Assembly (NCBI GenBank): GCA_025504975.1
Contig: JANUWI010000020.1
Location: 1-64,000, forward strand
DNA length: 64,000 bases
Reading direction: 5' to 3'
Origin: Plenodomus lindquistii
Lineage: Eukaryota > Ascomycota > Dothideomycetes > Pleosporales > Leptosphaeriaceae
This document shows positions 40,159 through 51,470 of this stretch, piece by piece. The translations under genes were made by a program, and so were the position numbers. Each line of letters opens with the position of its first letter. Position 1 is the first letter of the stretch. The notes beneath the pieces are model-generated. The model saw only the letters and a list, made by a program, of their open reading frames with translations. It was not told where the DNA came from and searched no databases.

Positions 40159-40878
40159 TCATTCGTAGCAGAGAGAACACTTATTAGCGTCGTTGGGCGA
40201 CATACGCGAGGGGCTATGATGGATGCAATTGGCGCATGCGCCATTGAAGCGTAGGTTGCCATCGTCGTCGGTAAGCTGGCGGCAGCTTGCCATGGGACCG
40301 CTTAGGTTGCGGCAGTGTTGACAACCTGCTTCATTGGGGACCGAGCCGGCTGCAGTGTGGTAGATGAGGAACAAGATGCGCCACCAGGGAAAATTGGCCG
40401 AGTTGAAGGTGTTGTACGGCTTGTTGAGGTTGGCCAAGGACAGGAAGCTCGGGAGCCGGCCATCGCGGAAGTCAGGATTGCGTTGCACACGACCTGCGTG
40501 ATTGTAGGCGCCGTCATAGCTGTAGAATGTGCCCGCAGCCGTGACGTACTTGGACGTTGTCGAGTCCAAGATGGGGATGGATATGACGCGCTGGAGGCGG
40601 AGGACATCGTCCTTGGACTTGATGCGATGGTCGTTGCCGGCCTTGAAGAGCTCGAATACTACACACATTATCAGCGGACGTTCATATCTGGTGGGTGCGC
40701 AAACCTTACATTGGAGGAGCAAGTCCTGGAGATCAGCTTCAGGCTCTTTGTAGTGTGCTTTGCGCGGGGTGGACGGTCCTGGACGGTCCTCGTCGCCATC
40801 GTTGCCACTGTCGTCTCCGCCACCGCTGTAGGCAAGGGCGCGGTTCTGATCGTTCAGTGGAAGTAGTTCAGCCGACAT
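40159..40878 (-). CDS. DUF3716-like cysteine-rich protein, two exons
   Basis: Start ATG at 40878 (MSAELLPLNDQ). Exon 1 is 40878-40710 and exon 2 is 40658-40159, with a 51-base intron (GTAAGG donor, CTGATAAT branch-like word, GTGTAG acceptor) whose length is a multiple of three, so it reads through unspliced. The product is 222 residues. The N-terminal half is acidic and Pro-rich. The C-terminal end has CQHC...C...CANC...CSLC, the spacing typical of DUF3716 zinc-binding proteins, which are numerous in ascomycetes and of unknown function. The gene is divergent to the one at 41426, sharing a 550-base promoter region. Confidence 0.68.
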   Translation of the reverse strand: MSAELLPLNDQNRALAYSGGGDDSGNDGDEDRPGPSTPRKAHYKEPEADLQDLLLQCKVCAPTRYERPLIMCVVFELFKAGNDHRIKSKDDVLRLQRVISIPILDSTTSKYVTAAGTFYSYDGAYNHAGRVQRNPDFRDGRLPSFLSLANLNKPYNTFNSANFPWWRILFLIYHTAAGSVPNEAGCQHCRNLSGPMASCRQLTDDDGNLRFNGACANCIHHSPSRMSPNDANKCSLCYE

Positions 40879-41425
40879 CGTGAGCGGTCCGGGGATCTGA
40901 GAGTGTGACTGGTGACAGCAAGAATGAGGATCAAGACGAAGAGAAAGATGATAGGGAAGGCTTGCAGAGAACAGGGCAGGGGGTGTTGTTTCATGGTGCA
41001 ATATGAGAATGGTGAAGGCAGGATGGCTTGGTCTCACTGCCCTGCCTAGTTTGCGCTATCACTGCGTGGTTGATGCAGAGGAGCGGTGTTGTCGGCATGG
41101 GCTGACCCTTTGGCCAATTGGCATGCCGCATTTCGTTAGCCGGCGGATGGGGACAAGGTAATAGAAGGGGAGGTCTGGTCAACTTCACCCTGTGTCGTGT
41201 TTGGTTGGCTGAAAGTAAAGGTGATTGGGTAAGACTGCGCGAGGCCCATACACATCCTCTCACGTGATAGGGCTGTTGCCCAAAAACAACTGGTATACAA
41301 GACTCTGTAACCTACCGAATCCTTTCTTCTACTTCTCCTCCAGCCCACATCTTCTGGCCAGCTTCCTCCACAAGTAGCCACACCACACCATCGGCCACAC
41401 GACTCCGCCATCCAGACTCACCACC
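40879..41425. promoter_or_regulatory. Shared divergent promoter region
   Basis: Lies between two head-to-head genes. It is rich in CT words near both starts (CTTCTTCTACTTCTCC before 41426). No clear TATA box. No gene is seen. Confidence 0.4.
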
Positions 41426-42069
41426 ATGACCCCCACCAACGTAGGTATGTCTCCTCGACTGGCCTAGATTGTGCTGACGCAAATCGACAATAGGACATCC
41501 TCTGGCAGGTCCATCGCTATGTCGACCCCAGCACCCTCCCAGACCTCGAGGACGCGCCCCATCCACGCAGCCTCACCAACAACTGCGACAACAACCCGCG
41601 GCGCATCCAGGTCTACCTCCAGGAGACTGACTACGAGGACGACGTCGGTGAGTCCGGCAAGCTGGACATGCGCGAGGTCGAGGACGGGGAGATGCTCACG
41701 ATTGGCTTCATCCTCTGGCCAGAAGGCAACTCTGCGATCCCTGGCGTTCCCATCGTGCGCGATGCCAGCGGGGCGCAAGTCCCAGTCATGGTCTTCGCCT
41801 ATCTCGTCAAGGACGCCGAGTGCAACATCGCCGTCGACCACAGTGGCTTTCCCATCTTCAAGGCCTTCACTCGCAACTGCGACGCCAGCGGCTGCTCCCA
41901 CAACTCCGACTTCTTCAAGATCTCTGGCAGCAACCCGGCCCGTTGGGTCTCGCGCGTCTACCTCGTCAATTTCGACCTCATCAGCCACCTATACGGTGAT
42001 GGTGTGAGGGGGCTGTACATCGGCACCATGAAGGATTTCCGGGCAACCAACTACTACGGCATGGACTAG
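41426..42069 (+). CDS. Hypothetical protein, two exons
   Basis: Exon 1 is only 41426-41440 (five codons), intron 41441-41493 (GTAGGT donor, GACAATAG acceptor), exon 2 41494-42069. The joined frame gives 196 residues: MTPTN then DILWQVHRYVDPSTLPDLED, a mixed alpha/beta body (EMLTIGFILWPEGNS, VPVMVFAYLVKD) and two nearby cysteines (NCDASGCSHN). I do not recognise a family. GC3 is high and the coding frame clean, unlike the decayed neighbours. It converges on the GIF-B pseudogene 50 bases away. Confidence 0.58.
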
Positions 42070-42118
42070 GAGGGCAGAGGTACTAGGTGTTGCTTGCGTC
42101 TTGGCGGTCTTTCTACTT

Positions 42119-43957
42119 CTAGTACTTATTATAGTCGTCCTCTGTCTCAAACCCATACTCGTCTGTGCTTCCCTCTTCCTCTTGCTCTTCGTCTTCCTCT
42201 TCTGCTTCCTCTTCTGCTTCCTCCCCCCCTCGTCCGCCCCCTTCACAGCCGTCTGTCCCTTTGCTGCTACCACGTACCCCGTCCTGCCTCCTGTACCTCG
42301 AGACGTCAACGCCAAGTTCCTCACAGTCCACCTCTTCCACGCTGGGTCGCCGCCGCACGTACGGTCCTCTCCCTCCTTCTTCCCTGACAAACACATCTTC
42401 TTCGTCCGAGTCGGCTACCTCGCGCACTCGAACAGGATGGTCCGCTGGCTCCAGCAGTGACGCTAGCTCCTCTGTCGCTTCTTCTGAATCTACCATGTCC
42501 TCGTGCGCCTCTTCCAGTCCCAGCCGAGTCAGAGGCGGAGCCATATCGTCTGCGAGCCGCGTGACCACGTCGTTGAGCTTCCGCGCGCACTGCAGCACCA
42601 GGGGGCAGCAATGCGAGACCACCCGCATCCACAGCAAGAACAGGTTGTCTGTCAGCGTACGCTCTATGTACGTGTTGGGAACACGCGACTTGGGGAGCAA
42701 GGCGAAGATGCCAGCCCCAAACTCCCGCTCCAACCGCAGCCATCTTTTGCCGTGTTTGATCGTCCGCAGGAACGTCTCGTACTCCTGGTTGCCGTGCTGG
42801 GCTTGGCCCCGCGGCTGCACCGACAGAAAGAACGCCGCTTGCACCTCGCCCAGCTTCTTCTTGGTGATCGGCGGCTGCCGCTTAGGCTGGATCTCGCGTG
42901 CGACCTGCCGGTTGTAGTGCTCTCGCAGTCTGGCTGCGTGGAACCGTCGGCCAATGGCTAGTCTAGCGCTCATCTGCTCTGCGTTCTCCACCCGCAGGTA
43001 GTGATACCGCGCCATGTGCGCTGGGCCCCCGTCCTGGAGCGCCATCATCTGCTGCTTAGAGTATTGACCCTGTGACGCCGACAACGACGCCGCCGACGAC
43101 GGCAGAAGCGACCCAGCATGATGAGTCCGCTAGAATCGCAGCGTCTTCTGCAGGTCGCGCATCGCCTCGGAGTTGCCTAGCACGCTGGCCTGGCGGATCA
43201 CCTCTGCCACCTGCCTTTCCCTGGCTCCCTTGGCCTCTGGCTGTTTGCCTACAAAGGCTAGCCACTGCGCCTGTTCGCGCGTCCACGCCTCTTCTCGCCG
43301 CACGTCGCGCTCCGCCTCCTGCGAGTTGTGCTAGATCTGCCGGTAGAACTCTTTCGTCGCCTGCTGTCGCTTCTGCTCTGCCTTTCGCGTGTGGCTGGTT
43401 GTCGAGGTGCTGTGCCGTGCCGCCTTTGGGCTACCTCGCGTCTGGGGGCCTTCGCCCCTCTCTTTATCGTGCTCTTCATCGTGCTCTTCGTCGTGCTCTT
43501 CGTCGTGCTCTTCGTCGTACTCCTCTCGCCCCCTCTTCCTACTGGCCCGCACAAAGTGGACGACTGCTTCCTGCGTCTCTGCCTGCTGCGAGATCCACTC
43601 CAGCGCTACTTCGGGGCTGGGCGCTACAAAGGCGGACGACGCTAGGTCGTTTGGGTCTACTAGCCATGCCACACGCCCACTACCGAGTGCTTTCGCTGCT
43701 CTTCGGGCGTGACGGCTGGTTGGCCTTGGGCCCGCAAAGGAACAAGATGATCGCTCGGCGATGCTACAGAGCCGGCCATGATGGGGTCTAACGCCGAGAA
43801 TCGGGGGGTCTGCAAAGAGAGCTACACGGGTTACCAGGGTAAAGGAAGGTAGAAGGACGAGACGTAGATGCACTGCACACGGGTTCATGCTGCGCGGTCT
43901 TGGCGTAGTGGAGGGCGTGGTAGCGCTACTAGACGTGCGCAGTGCCCTCCCCTCCAT
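42119..43957 (-). pseudogene. GIF-family member B with two in-frame TAG codons
   Basis: One frame runs 1.8 kb, broken by TAG at 43333-43331 and at 43132-43130 without frameshift. It holds both family landmarks: FVAPSPEVALEWISQQA near the N-terminus and KRWLRLEREFGAGIFALLP ... PNTYIERT in the C-terminal half. Between them are a DEEHDEEH acidic repeat and a basic helical stretch. The C-terminus is acidic, ending TEDDYNKY, as in GIF-C (DLDSY). The start is unclear (ATG at 43888 possible, or an intron nearby). It lies head-to-head with the decayed helicase gene TLH4, about 1.6 kb apart. Either a pseudogene or, less likely, read through. Confidence 0.75.
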
Positions 43958-44010
43958 TAGTCTAGTCCGCTAGGTAGTCTACGCAGTGCCCTCCACTGCG
44001 TGACCTTGGT
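43930..44010. repeat. GCGCAGTGCCCTCC motif pair, locus 1
   Basis: Two copies of (G/A)CGCAGTGCCCTCC about 50 bases apart (about 43939 and 43981). The second is followed by an inverted match (ACTGCGT). A second pair stands at 53020-53080. Confidence 0.75.
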
Positions 44011-45048
44011 CCGAGAGGGCGTAGCGCTGATGAAACCGGGTACCTGCGTTATCAACCTAGGCCTGCCCAAGACCCCGCGACACGGAGCATCTACCGCGGC
44101 CCTTCACGCCACCTTGGTACATGGGCTGGCTAGCGTGTAACAGCCTATAGTGCTTTACGTTCAGAGTGGAATCCTGCTATGGAATAGGACCACGCAAGCT
44201 GCTTTGCTGTGCGGTGCTATTGTGCGCAACCATAGCATAGCTACATCTGCTGGGTTGATCTAGTGACGTGCAGACTGTGGACATGTGATGTAGAGCTAGT
44301 TCTAAGGTTTAATCCTGATACACGCTAGGTCGCGAAGATTGGTGGTTGGGCTACAGCAGACTGCGACGGACGCAGCTCTGATGGTAGATTGCCCCTAGGT
44401 CCAGCTCCTGGAGCCGATAGTTAGCCCCTAAATGTTACCTGGCTGCGTCGTAAGCATTATGATTACTGATGTCATGTGTACTAGGCGTGCAAGCAGCGTG
44501 CTTATGCGCGCTTTAGATTACTTTGGTAGGAGAGCTACGAGATTAATTGCTAGGTAGAAGCGCTTGGTTGGCTGCGAGATCAACGGCAAGATCACAAATT
44601 CTGGTTAGGGGACTATAAAATGGGGGCTACAGTGTACTCTATCCTATGCTATGATAATAGACAGGCTTGTTTCTATACTTGATTCCTTTTACGCGTCTTG
44701 CTATCGGAACGGTTTACACGGCTGCTACGTGCTTAGCGCCTGCTTCTTCTTCATTCTCTTATCCTTGCTTCCTGCTAGTGGGAGCAGGCGTGTGAGACCT
44801 CTAGTACTGTCTGTAGCAGATAGATACCTACCTACTACTGCCCTAGGCGTTAAAGAGTGTAGACCCTGCTAGGTTTAGCTTTGTCTGTGTGAACGTAGAG
44901 ATGGGTACGTCTATAGAACTAATCTTGAGGGAAGCAGCTCTAACGCTGTCTAGCGTCTTACCCTTTTGTTTGGGTTGACCTGGACGACAGCTATAACGAC
45001 TGCCTTGAAGGCACCACGTCTGGCGACTGCGGCGGAAACAAACAGGAC
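44011..45048. other. Intergenic region; possible TATA box at 44614-44620
   Basis: About 1 kb between the divergent GIF-B and TLH4 remnants. TATAAAA at 44614 followed by CTACAGTGTACTC would suit a rightward promoter about 35-40 bases before an ATG at 44651, whose 73-codon frame has a hydrophobic stretch but no recognised similarity. I do not call it a gene. Confidence 0.4.
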
Positions 45049-45267
45049 TTGGGAGTCTTGGACTGGGATAGGGAATTCTTCATGGACGATGGGCTTGACG
45101 ATGACATGGAAGAAGTAGACACAGACACCCTTGGCACACGGGCAGAACGGTCCGCTCCTAGGCCGGAGGACGGTGTGGACATCTGGCAAGACATGTACTT
45201 TGACACCAAGTCAAACCACAGCAGCCAGCACACGGGAGACCAGTTCAACACGGACGAGGATAGCTAG
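45049..45267 (+). pseudogene. Acidic open frame, possible gene remnant
   Basis: The frame is open from about 44965 and reads FVWVDLDDSYNDCLEG, DWDREFFMDDGLDDDMEE and a polar acidic end. Its composition looks protein-like, but there is no proper start and no known family. It might be the last exon of a decayed gene upstream of TLH4. Confidence 0.3.
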
Positions 45268-45512
45268 AGTAGCCCCAACGCACCACAGCAATTGCTTGTG
45301 CATGTCTCTTTAGAGGAGGGCCAGCCAGGGCGTTAGTATGTACGCTTTGTCGCACCGCGCCTCTAAATCCTTCCTAGTCAAAGTTGAACCAGCACTGGCG
45401 CAGACACAACCACCCTTACATGGGAGGCACTACCACGGCCAAGGAACGGGACCTGGCCAGATCTGTGTGGGCAGAATAGGACAGCCGCGTGATGCAAGGC
45501 CCGGGCGACTGG

Positions 45513-48500
45513 ATTCCGCCAGAGGAGCCTATGGCTCCAATCCCTATCCTAGAGACGCTTTCTGCCTATCATTACGAGGTGGAGGACTGCAATTAACGTT
45601 TTGTGCGAGCAGTCTCAACTGGCAGGGCTACTCATCGACAGACAGCCGCATGGCGAGCGCACCTTCGGCTAGAGCACGGCATCCAAGAATTCGAGACAGT
45701 TAGACGACCAGCCATGTCCTCTGCCATAGCCTCTCGGGAAGCAAACAGCGCTGATGGAGCAAGCGTCGAGCCATGGGGCCAGTTGTTTCGAGTGCAGCGC
45801 TTGTTCCATCAGGGTCCTTACCACCAAGTCCACGACGATACTGCCCAAGAGGCGTCGACGCCTGCCGCGCTGGAAGGAGCGGAGGCTGCGCTTCGACGGC
45901 AGTTGCACGAGCTTGCCAAAGTGACAGCTCGCGAAGAGGAGACCCGCCTCCGTCGCATTGCCGGTCCGGCGGTGCGTGAGGTGAATGATTGGGCGCGACG
46001 GGCTGGGTTCGCCAGGCGTCTTCAAGGATACGAATGGGTGGCCGCGAGGGGCGTTTGCGACAAGCCCTTCCACGACCAGCATCCAATAGCCTTTGCTGTT
46101 TGGCATCTCTCTGGCTTAATGCTGAACAAGTGTCACTACATGGCTTGCCGCGCTGGGGAATACGTCCTGGAGCTGGTGAACCGAACCAGACCTGGACAGG
46201 CCCCAAGCAAGAAGTTGCACTGCTACGCCGACGGGACAGTGCACAAGCACGCCCGCACCATCCAGGCCTGCCTAGGCTTCTTTGTGTTGACGCAGTTGGA
46301 GCCAGCTATGGCCACTGTGGTACCTGCTTACAAGGTCAGCTCTGGGGTCGCGGTGGCATGGAGCGCGCTGCACGACTCTCTCCTGAGCGATGACGGCAGA
46401 GATGCTGTAAGAAGGGCTCAAGGTACACCTGGAAGCCATACAGAGGCGGAACGTCTTGTCTTGCGCCTCTTCGTCGCTCTGCTGGAGCAGGAGGGTGACT
46501 TTGAGGAGACCACCCAGCTCCCGCTCATCGTCGCGCTTACCGTGCTGAGCATCGTGCCTGGGAAGCAAGAGTTCCGCCAGCCACGCGACTACTCCTCCAT
46601 GCTGAGCGGTTTCAGTAAAATGGCTCGCTACGCCCTACTAGCCTTCATCCGTAATCTCTGCAAGGACAACGCCCTGCTCGCGGTAGAGAGCTGCTTGGTC
46701 CGCGGGCCGAACAATGCCATGAACTGGGCTCTGCGCACGATGAACGTGGCGATGGATATAGCTCATGCCACGCCGAGTCAGGGTCGTCTGCATTGGATCC
46801 CTCACGAGGAGGCTTACTTGTACAACGAGCACAAGCTAAGCCTAGGGCAACTGCGTGCGATTGTACACGGCGCACTAGCAGAGCAGACACGGGTCCTCTG
46901 TGCTGATTTGTTGTTTGTAGACTCGCCTGACGAGCTGCCTGCCATACCTTGGGACCGTATCGTCGACCGACGGGATCATGAGGCGCGCGGCAGCGCGTGG
47001 ACGGACTCGGCGAACCGTTTGGTTCTGGCGGCAGGTGACGGTTGGCTCTTGAATAGGGTAGCAGAGACGCAGCACGCACGTTTCCTCTGCGAACGTCGCC
47101 AGGCGCTGCAGAGCCGTGCGGTGACGCAGTTCAAGGAGGGAATGCTGAGGTTCGCGGAGGAAGGCATGCCCCTCGCCGCGTGGGCGGTCGGGATGCCAAT
47201 TCGAGGTACCACCATCACCGATTATCGCTGGCGAAATAGTGATTCTGGGACGGAGTTGCGGAACCTTGTCGTGCAGGACGGCCGTCTCACTCTTGTAGGG
47301 GGCCACTCTAAAGTGCAATGGCGTGGCCTAGATGCTCCCCTTCACGTCCTGCCTCGTGAAGTGGCCAACGTCTGGGGTTGATACATCTGGCTCGTGATGC
47401 CGTTCTGGGAAATCCTCCGCGGGCAAGACGACGGCCCGCGTCAGGACGCCAGTTTCCTGTTCCCTGGACCAGGACGCAGCATCGCAGCAACAGGCGCGTG
47501 GGTCTCTAATGCGCTTCAGGCCTCTTCTGCCCGCGTGGTCGATGGGGGTCTTACCATAGCGCCTGGACGGCAGCTAGTGCTCGGCTTTGCCCGGCGCTAC
47601 ATTCCTGGGGACATTCTAACTAGAGGGGGAATCGAGCGCTTTCCTAGACGCTCGAGCTACCCGACACGCGCAACGGTCTGTACGCGCAGGGGTAGGGGCT
47701 AGTCTGCATGCGAAGGACAGCCCTCGTCATAGGCCGGGATATCAACCGCAGCTTGACGGAGGAGATTGGGCCTCCGACGGGGAAGAGAATGACCTCTTCT
47801 TTGACGTTGCGGCGCAGGATTCCGTCCGGCCTGGGGCGGGTGTGCCTGCCACTGCGTCGGGCCAGCACGCGTGGTAGGAGGTGCGGCAAATCTTGACCAG
47901 CCGGAGTGCGATAGAGCTGGCAACAGGGCACTCCACGCGAACTGGCTATGACTTCTACTGTGGCGATGTAGAGTCCATTCCAGGGTTGGACGAGCTCCAG
48001 CTCCTCTTGTGGACTACCGTCAGCAACGAGTGGCATAAGGTCTTGCGCTTCCCCTCCACCATGCAACCAGTGCGAGCCGTGTCCACTTCCGGGCCAAACA
48101 AGACAGCGGAAGATTCCAATGCAGCCCTACGGTCTCTGCTAGGCAAACGTTCTCAATCCACTTCTCCTGGTCGCGTCCCTAACAGTGCCTTAAGGGTAAC
48201 CAAGGAGCCCTATTAAGAGAACGGCACGCGGCGACAACGTTGGCGTCCACGTGTGACGCGCGACGAGGCGAGAAACTGTCTCTAAAAACTAATCAATAAC
48301 CCTTCCGCGGACTTCCAAGGGAGCCAGTAGCTTGTTATAGACGCAATGCTCAACCAAAGTAGTCGCTCCGTGCTTATGGTTGCGCCTACCGGAGCCGGGA
48401 AGAGTGCCATGGCCCTGGTACCTGCTGCGTTAGTAGACGCCCGCACCACCGTCCTCATCACCCCTTTCGTGGCCTTGCGTAACGATCTGTTGGTCAAGTC

Positions 48501-50535
48501 GCGTGCAGCGGGCGTTGCTTGTGTGGCATGGCAGGGTGAGGACAGTGCGGTGTTGGGTCGATATCTTAACGCTAAGCTTGTGCTTGCTGCCGTGGAGCAC
48601 ATGGAACAGGGCAGCTTTCGATCCCTCCTCAACACGCTCAAGGGTGCGCAGAAGCTGGAGCGGATCGTCATTGACGAAGCCCACTTACCGCTCATCGCCA
48701 GTCGGTGGAGGCCGGCGCTCAAACATTACCCAGTGCTTACGGCCGTGGGCGTGCCCCTTCTCTTGTTGACGGCAACGCTGCCTGTAGCGCAGGAGGACGA
48801 TCTGCTCGCACATATGCAGATTGACCGTGACTGCGTTCGTGTCTTTAGGGTGAGCACGGTACGTCGGAATCTCGCTCATTCGGTCACGCACCTGGGTCAA
48901 GCTGTGGGTAAAGGCGAGGCGTGGTGTGGGATAGATGATATCGCGCTGTTTGTGCGCCAGCATCGCGCTTCTATGGGTCTGGGACCTCGGAAGACCCTGG
49001 TGTATCTGAACAACAAGAACAGTGTGGAGTGTCTGGCCGCTGCGTTCCCTAAGGCCTGGGCTTTCCACCGCGACACCAAAGACGGCCAATCTGTGCTTGC
49101 GGCGTTCAAGGATTCCGACGATGGGATTCTGTTCTGCACGTCGGCGGTGGACCATGGCGTTGACCTACGGGACATTGACGATGCCATCCATGCCAGCTGT
49201 CCCGGCAGCCTCATCGCATACCTCCAGGGCTCAGGGCGATGTGGCCGTGACGGGCGCCCTGGCGTGGCTATTCTGCTGTGGGGTCCTGGCGTGCAAGAGT
49301 TCGACCTAAAGGGTGTGGAAGAGGAGGAGGGTCGCAAGCAACTCGCGGCGTACAAGCAAGAAGGATTCGCGGTGGACGCTGCACGTTGCCGACGGGTGGT
49401 ATTGGACCGCATCCTTGACGGAGACGAGGGACGCACTAGATGCAGACTTGGAGAGGAAGAATTGTGTGATGTTTGCACGCGCCACGCGCAACATGACAAC
49501 TACACGGACAGATCTGTGGTTCTGGATGGATCAGGGTTAGACAGCTCGAGTTTAGGTACGTACCCACTTGTCTTGGGGAAGACATGAATCGAACTAACGT
49601 AACATTTCCTAGTTCAGGTACAGGCTTCGTCTCCGCCAGCGTACGTTGCAAATATTCCAGACACGCAGCCTTGCACTCCCGCGCGAGCGGCGCATGGGGG
49701 ACACCGAGTCGCGCATGGACTTGTAACCCCGCAGACTGCACAATCAGCGTGTGGGAAGGCCGTAACGGATGCTTTCCATTGTCCAACTCCGCTCTTCGAA
49801 GTTCGCTCTAGGACAGGCATACCTAGCCCTGACCACGGAAGCCAACACGACTGGTCTAGCGTTACGATGCCGTCGCCAAGTCCTCTGACAAGAGGGCGTA
49901 TGGCGGCATCAGTCCAGCCGAACCTTTTGAACAGTGATCGGTTCGCGGAAAGGATGGCGTGGCGTGCGGTATGGGGGCCTGATGGCAATGTCCGCCCCTC
50001 ACCGTTAAAGCGAATCAAGTCAACGCTGTTGTTTTGGAAAACAAACTGCCGCGCGCATTTGCTAGGGGGAGAAGACGCAGCGCACGCAACTGCTGACTGC
50101 CCAGACCTTGCTGAAACACACACGATGATTAAGCAGGAAAGTGCCCGATGGAACAAGAACGAGGGTGGAGTGCCGTTCCGCATGGAACCATATACCGGGT
50201 GCACTACATGCAAGGCGCCAACACCGTTGTGTCCTGGCTACAGAAACTGTAGTCGGGTGTGGACCCATGTTGTGATGGATAGCTAGGCGGTCTGTCTGCT
50301 GCATCACGAGGCCAAGGCTTGGATCAACAAGCAACTTGCCTCCAAGCAGCTTTCTTTAGATGTAGAGGACGTTGCAAGACCCTACTTAGGTCGCAAGGTG
50401 CGGGTTCCTATGGCGAAAGGCAAGGGTAAGTCTGTAGAGACGTTTAAGCTACTAGATCTTATGGTACAGGTTACAGAGCACTGTTTTATGGCCTTAAAGA
50501 CAGAGCTTAGTCCGTTAAGGATGTATTGTAGGTAG
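45513..50535 (+). pseudogene. YR-RecQ gene remnant TLH4, full-length layout, several nonsense codons
   Basis: All TLH1 regions follow in order. At the N-terminus is a degenerate second finger (WRAHLRLEHG) and RVQRLFHQG. The recombinase part (from about 46900) reaches GMPIRGTTI, GGHSKVQW, then TGA at 47379, then IWLVMPFW. A frame change leads to TAG at 47875 and GHSTRTGYDFY near 47927. The helicase (48346-49587) is intact, with PTGAGKS, DEAH, TATLP, SAVDHGVDL and QGSGRCGRDG, then CDVC. The C-terminal ribbon lies at 49867-50286 (CRAHL, CTTCKAPTPLC), with TAG at 50284 and a last homologous piece (PYLGRK) to TAG at 50533. Catalytic His-Tyr positions of the recombinase survive in sequence. It is divergent to GIF-B. 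Confidence 0.8.
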
Positions 50536-51470
50536 GTCTTGGTGCGACAGTAGCACTTTAGAGTTCTAGAAGACTATTAGATTGTATCTTACTAACGCAG
50601 CGAACAGCTCTGCGACCTAAACAAGACCTAGTATCGCTAACTGTGCCTTATTAACTTGTCCTTCTTCGCTTACGCGACTAGGGTTAGAGTCCTGCTACAG
50701 TGCGTTTTAGAGTCTATTTCATAGTTTTTCTAATACATTATTATCTGTAGGCGCTACACGTAGATAATATAGTTAGAGTCTAGCTCTAGAGGCTAGGCAT
50801 ATTTAGATAATTAATATTTAGCTCTAGAAGCTAGACGTAGAGTATAAGGTTTAGCTATGTAATAGGGTGCAATTTAAAGCATAGGCTAACTAAATTTAAT
50901 GTCTATACTAGGCGAAATAAAAGCATATAGAGGGGGTATAGAGGATAAGGCGCAGTTAGCCTGTACGCGTAGTAAAGGGTTATGTGCGTGTAGTAGAGAG
51001 CATAACGTATACAGCCTACTAAGTATAAATAGTCTAATAGGTAAACAGTATAAACTAACTTGTTAGTAGAGCTTTCTATTTAGAGCTGCACAGTAAATTG
51101 CGCTGCTTACTTAATGCTTTATCTACACTATTATATACTTGTTTAATTATTAAATTGCTTTTTTACGTTTACTATAAGCTCCCTGCCGCGTTCTTACCGT
51201 ATTATCGAAACGATAGGTAGACTTGACCCTAGATGATAAAGAAGGGAAGGTAAAGGCTTATAACAAGCTACTGTATTACGGAACCCATGCTACCTGTCTA
51301 TCGCTAAGAGGTTATTAGGTTAAGAAGAGGGTACAGGACGACAAAAATGCTTCTAGAGGACTTGTAATTAATCTATACTTAATAAGGCCGTGCCGGGTGC
51401 GTGTACGTCCTCCTTAGGCGTTTGTAAGAGGTGCTCTGCAACCTATCCAGATGTATTAGAAGTAACGCAG
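50536..51470. other. AT-rich decayed spacer
   Basis: About 900 bases dense in TAG, TAA and CTATAG words in all frames. TAGCTCTAGA and GCTAGACGTAGA-like words recur. It may be heavily mutated repeat or the 5' part of the Tdp1 pseudogene. No intact gene is seen. Confidence 0.5.

Noticed and set aside
42165..42917. Ser-rich + strand frame opposite GIF-B
   Set aside because: Antisense of an acidic region; the - strand carries the family core.
35104..43957. Reassigned stop codons in this organism
   Set aside because: Intact genes here end in TAA, TAG and TGA, and the internal stops cluster in genes that also look truncated, so decay is simpler.
44651..44872. 73-codon frame after a TATA box
   Set aside because: Hydrophobic stretch but no recognised family or splice support; kept only as a note on the promoter-like element.
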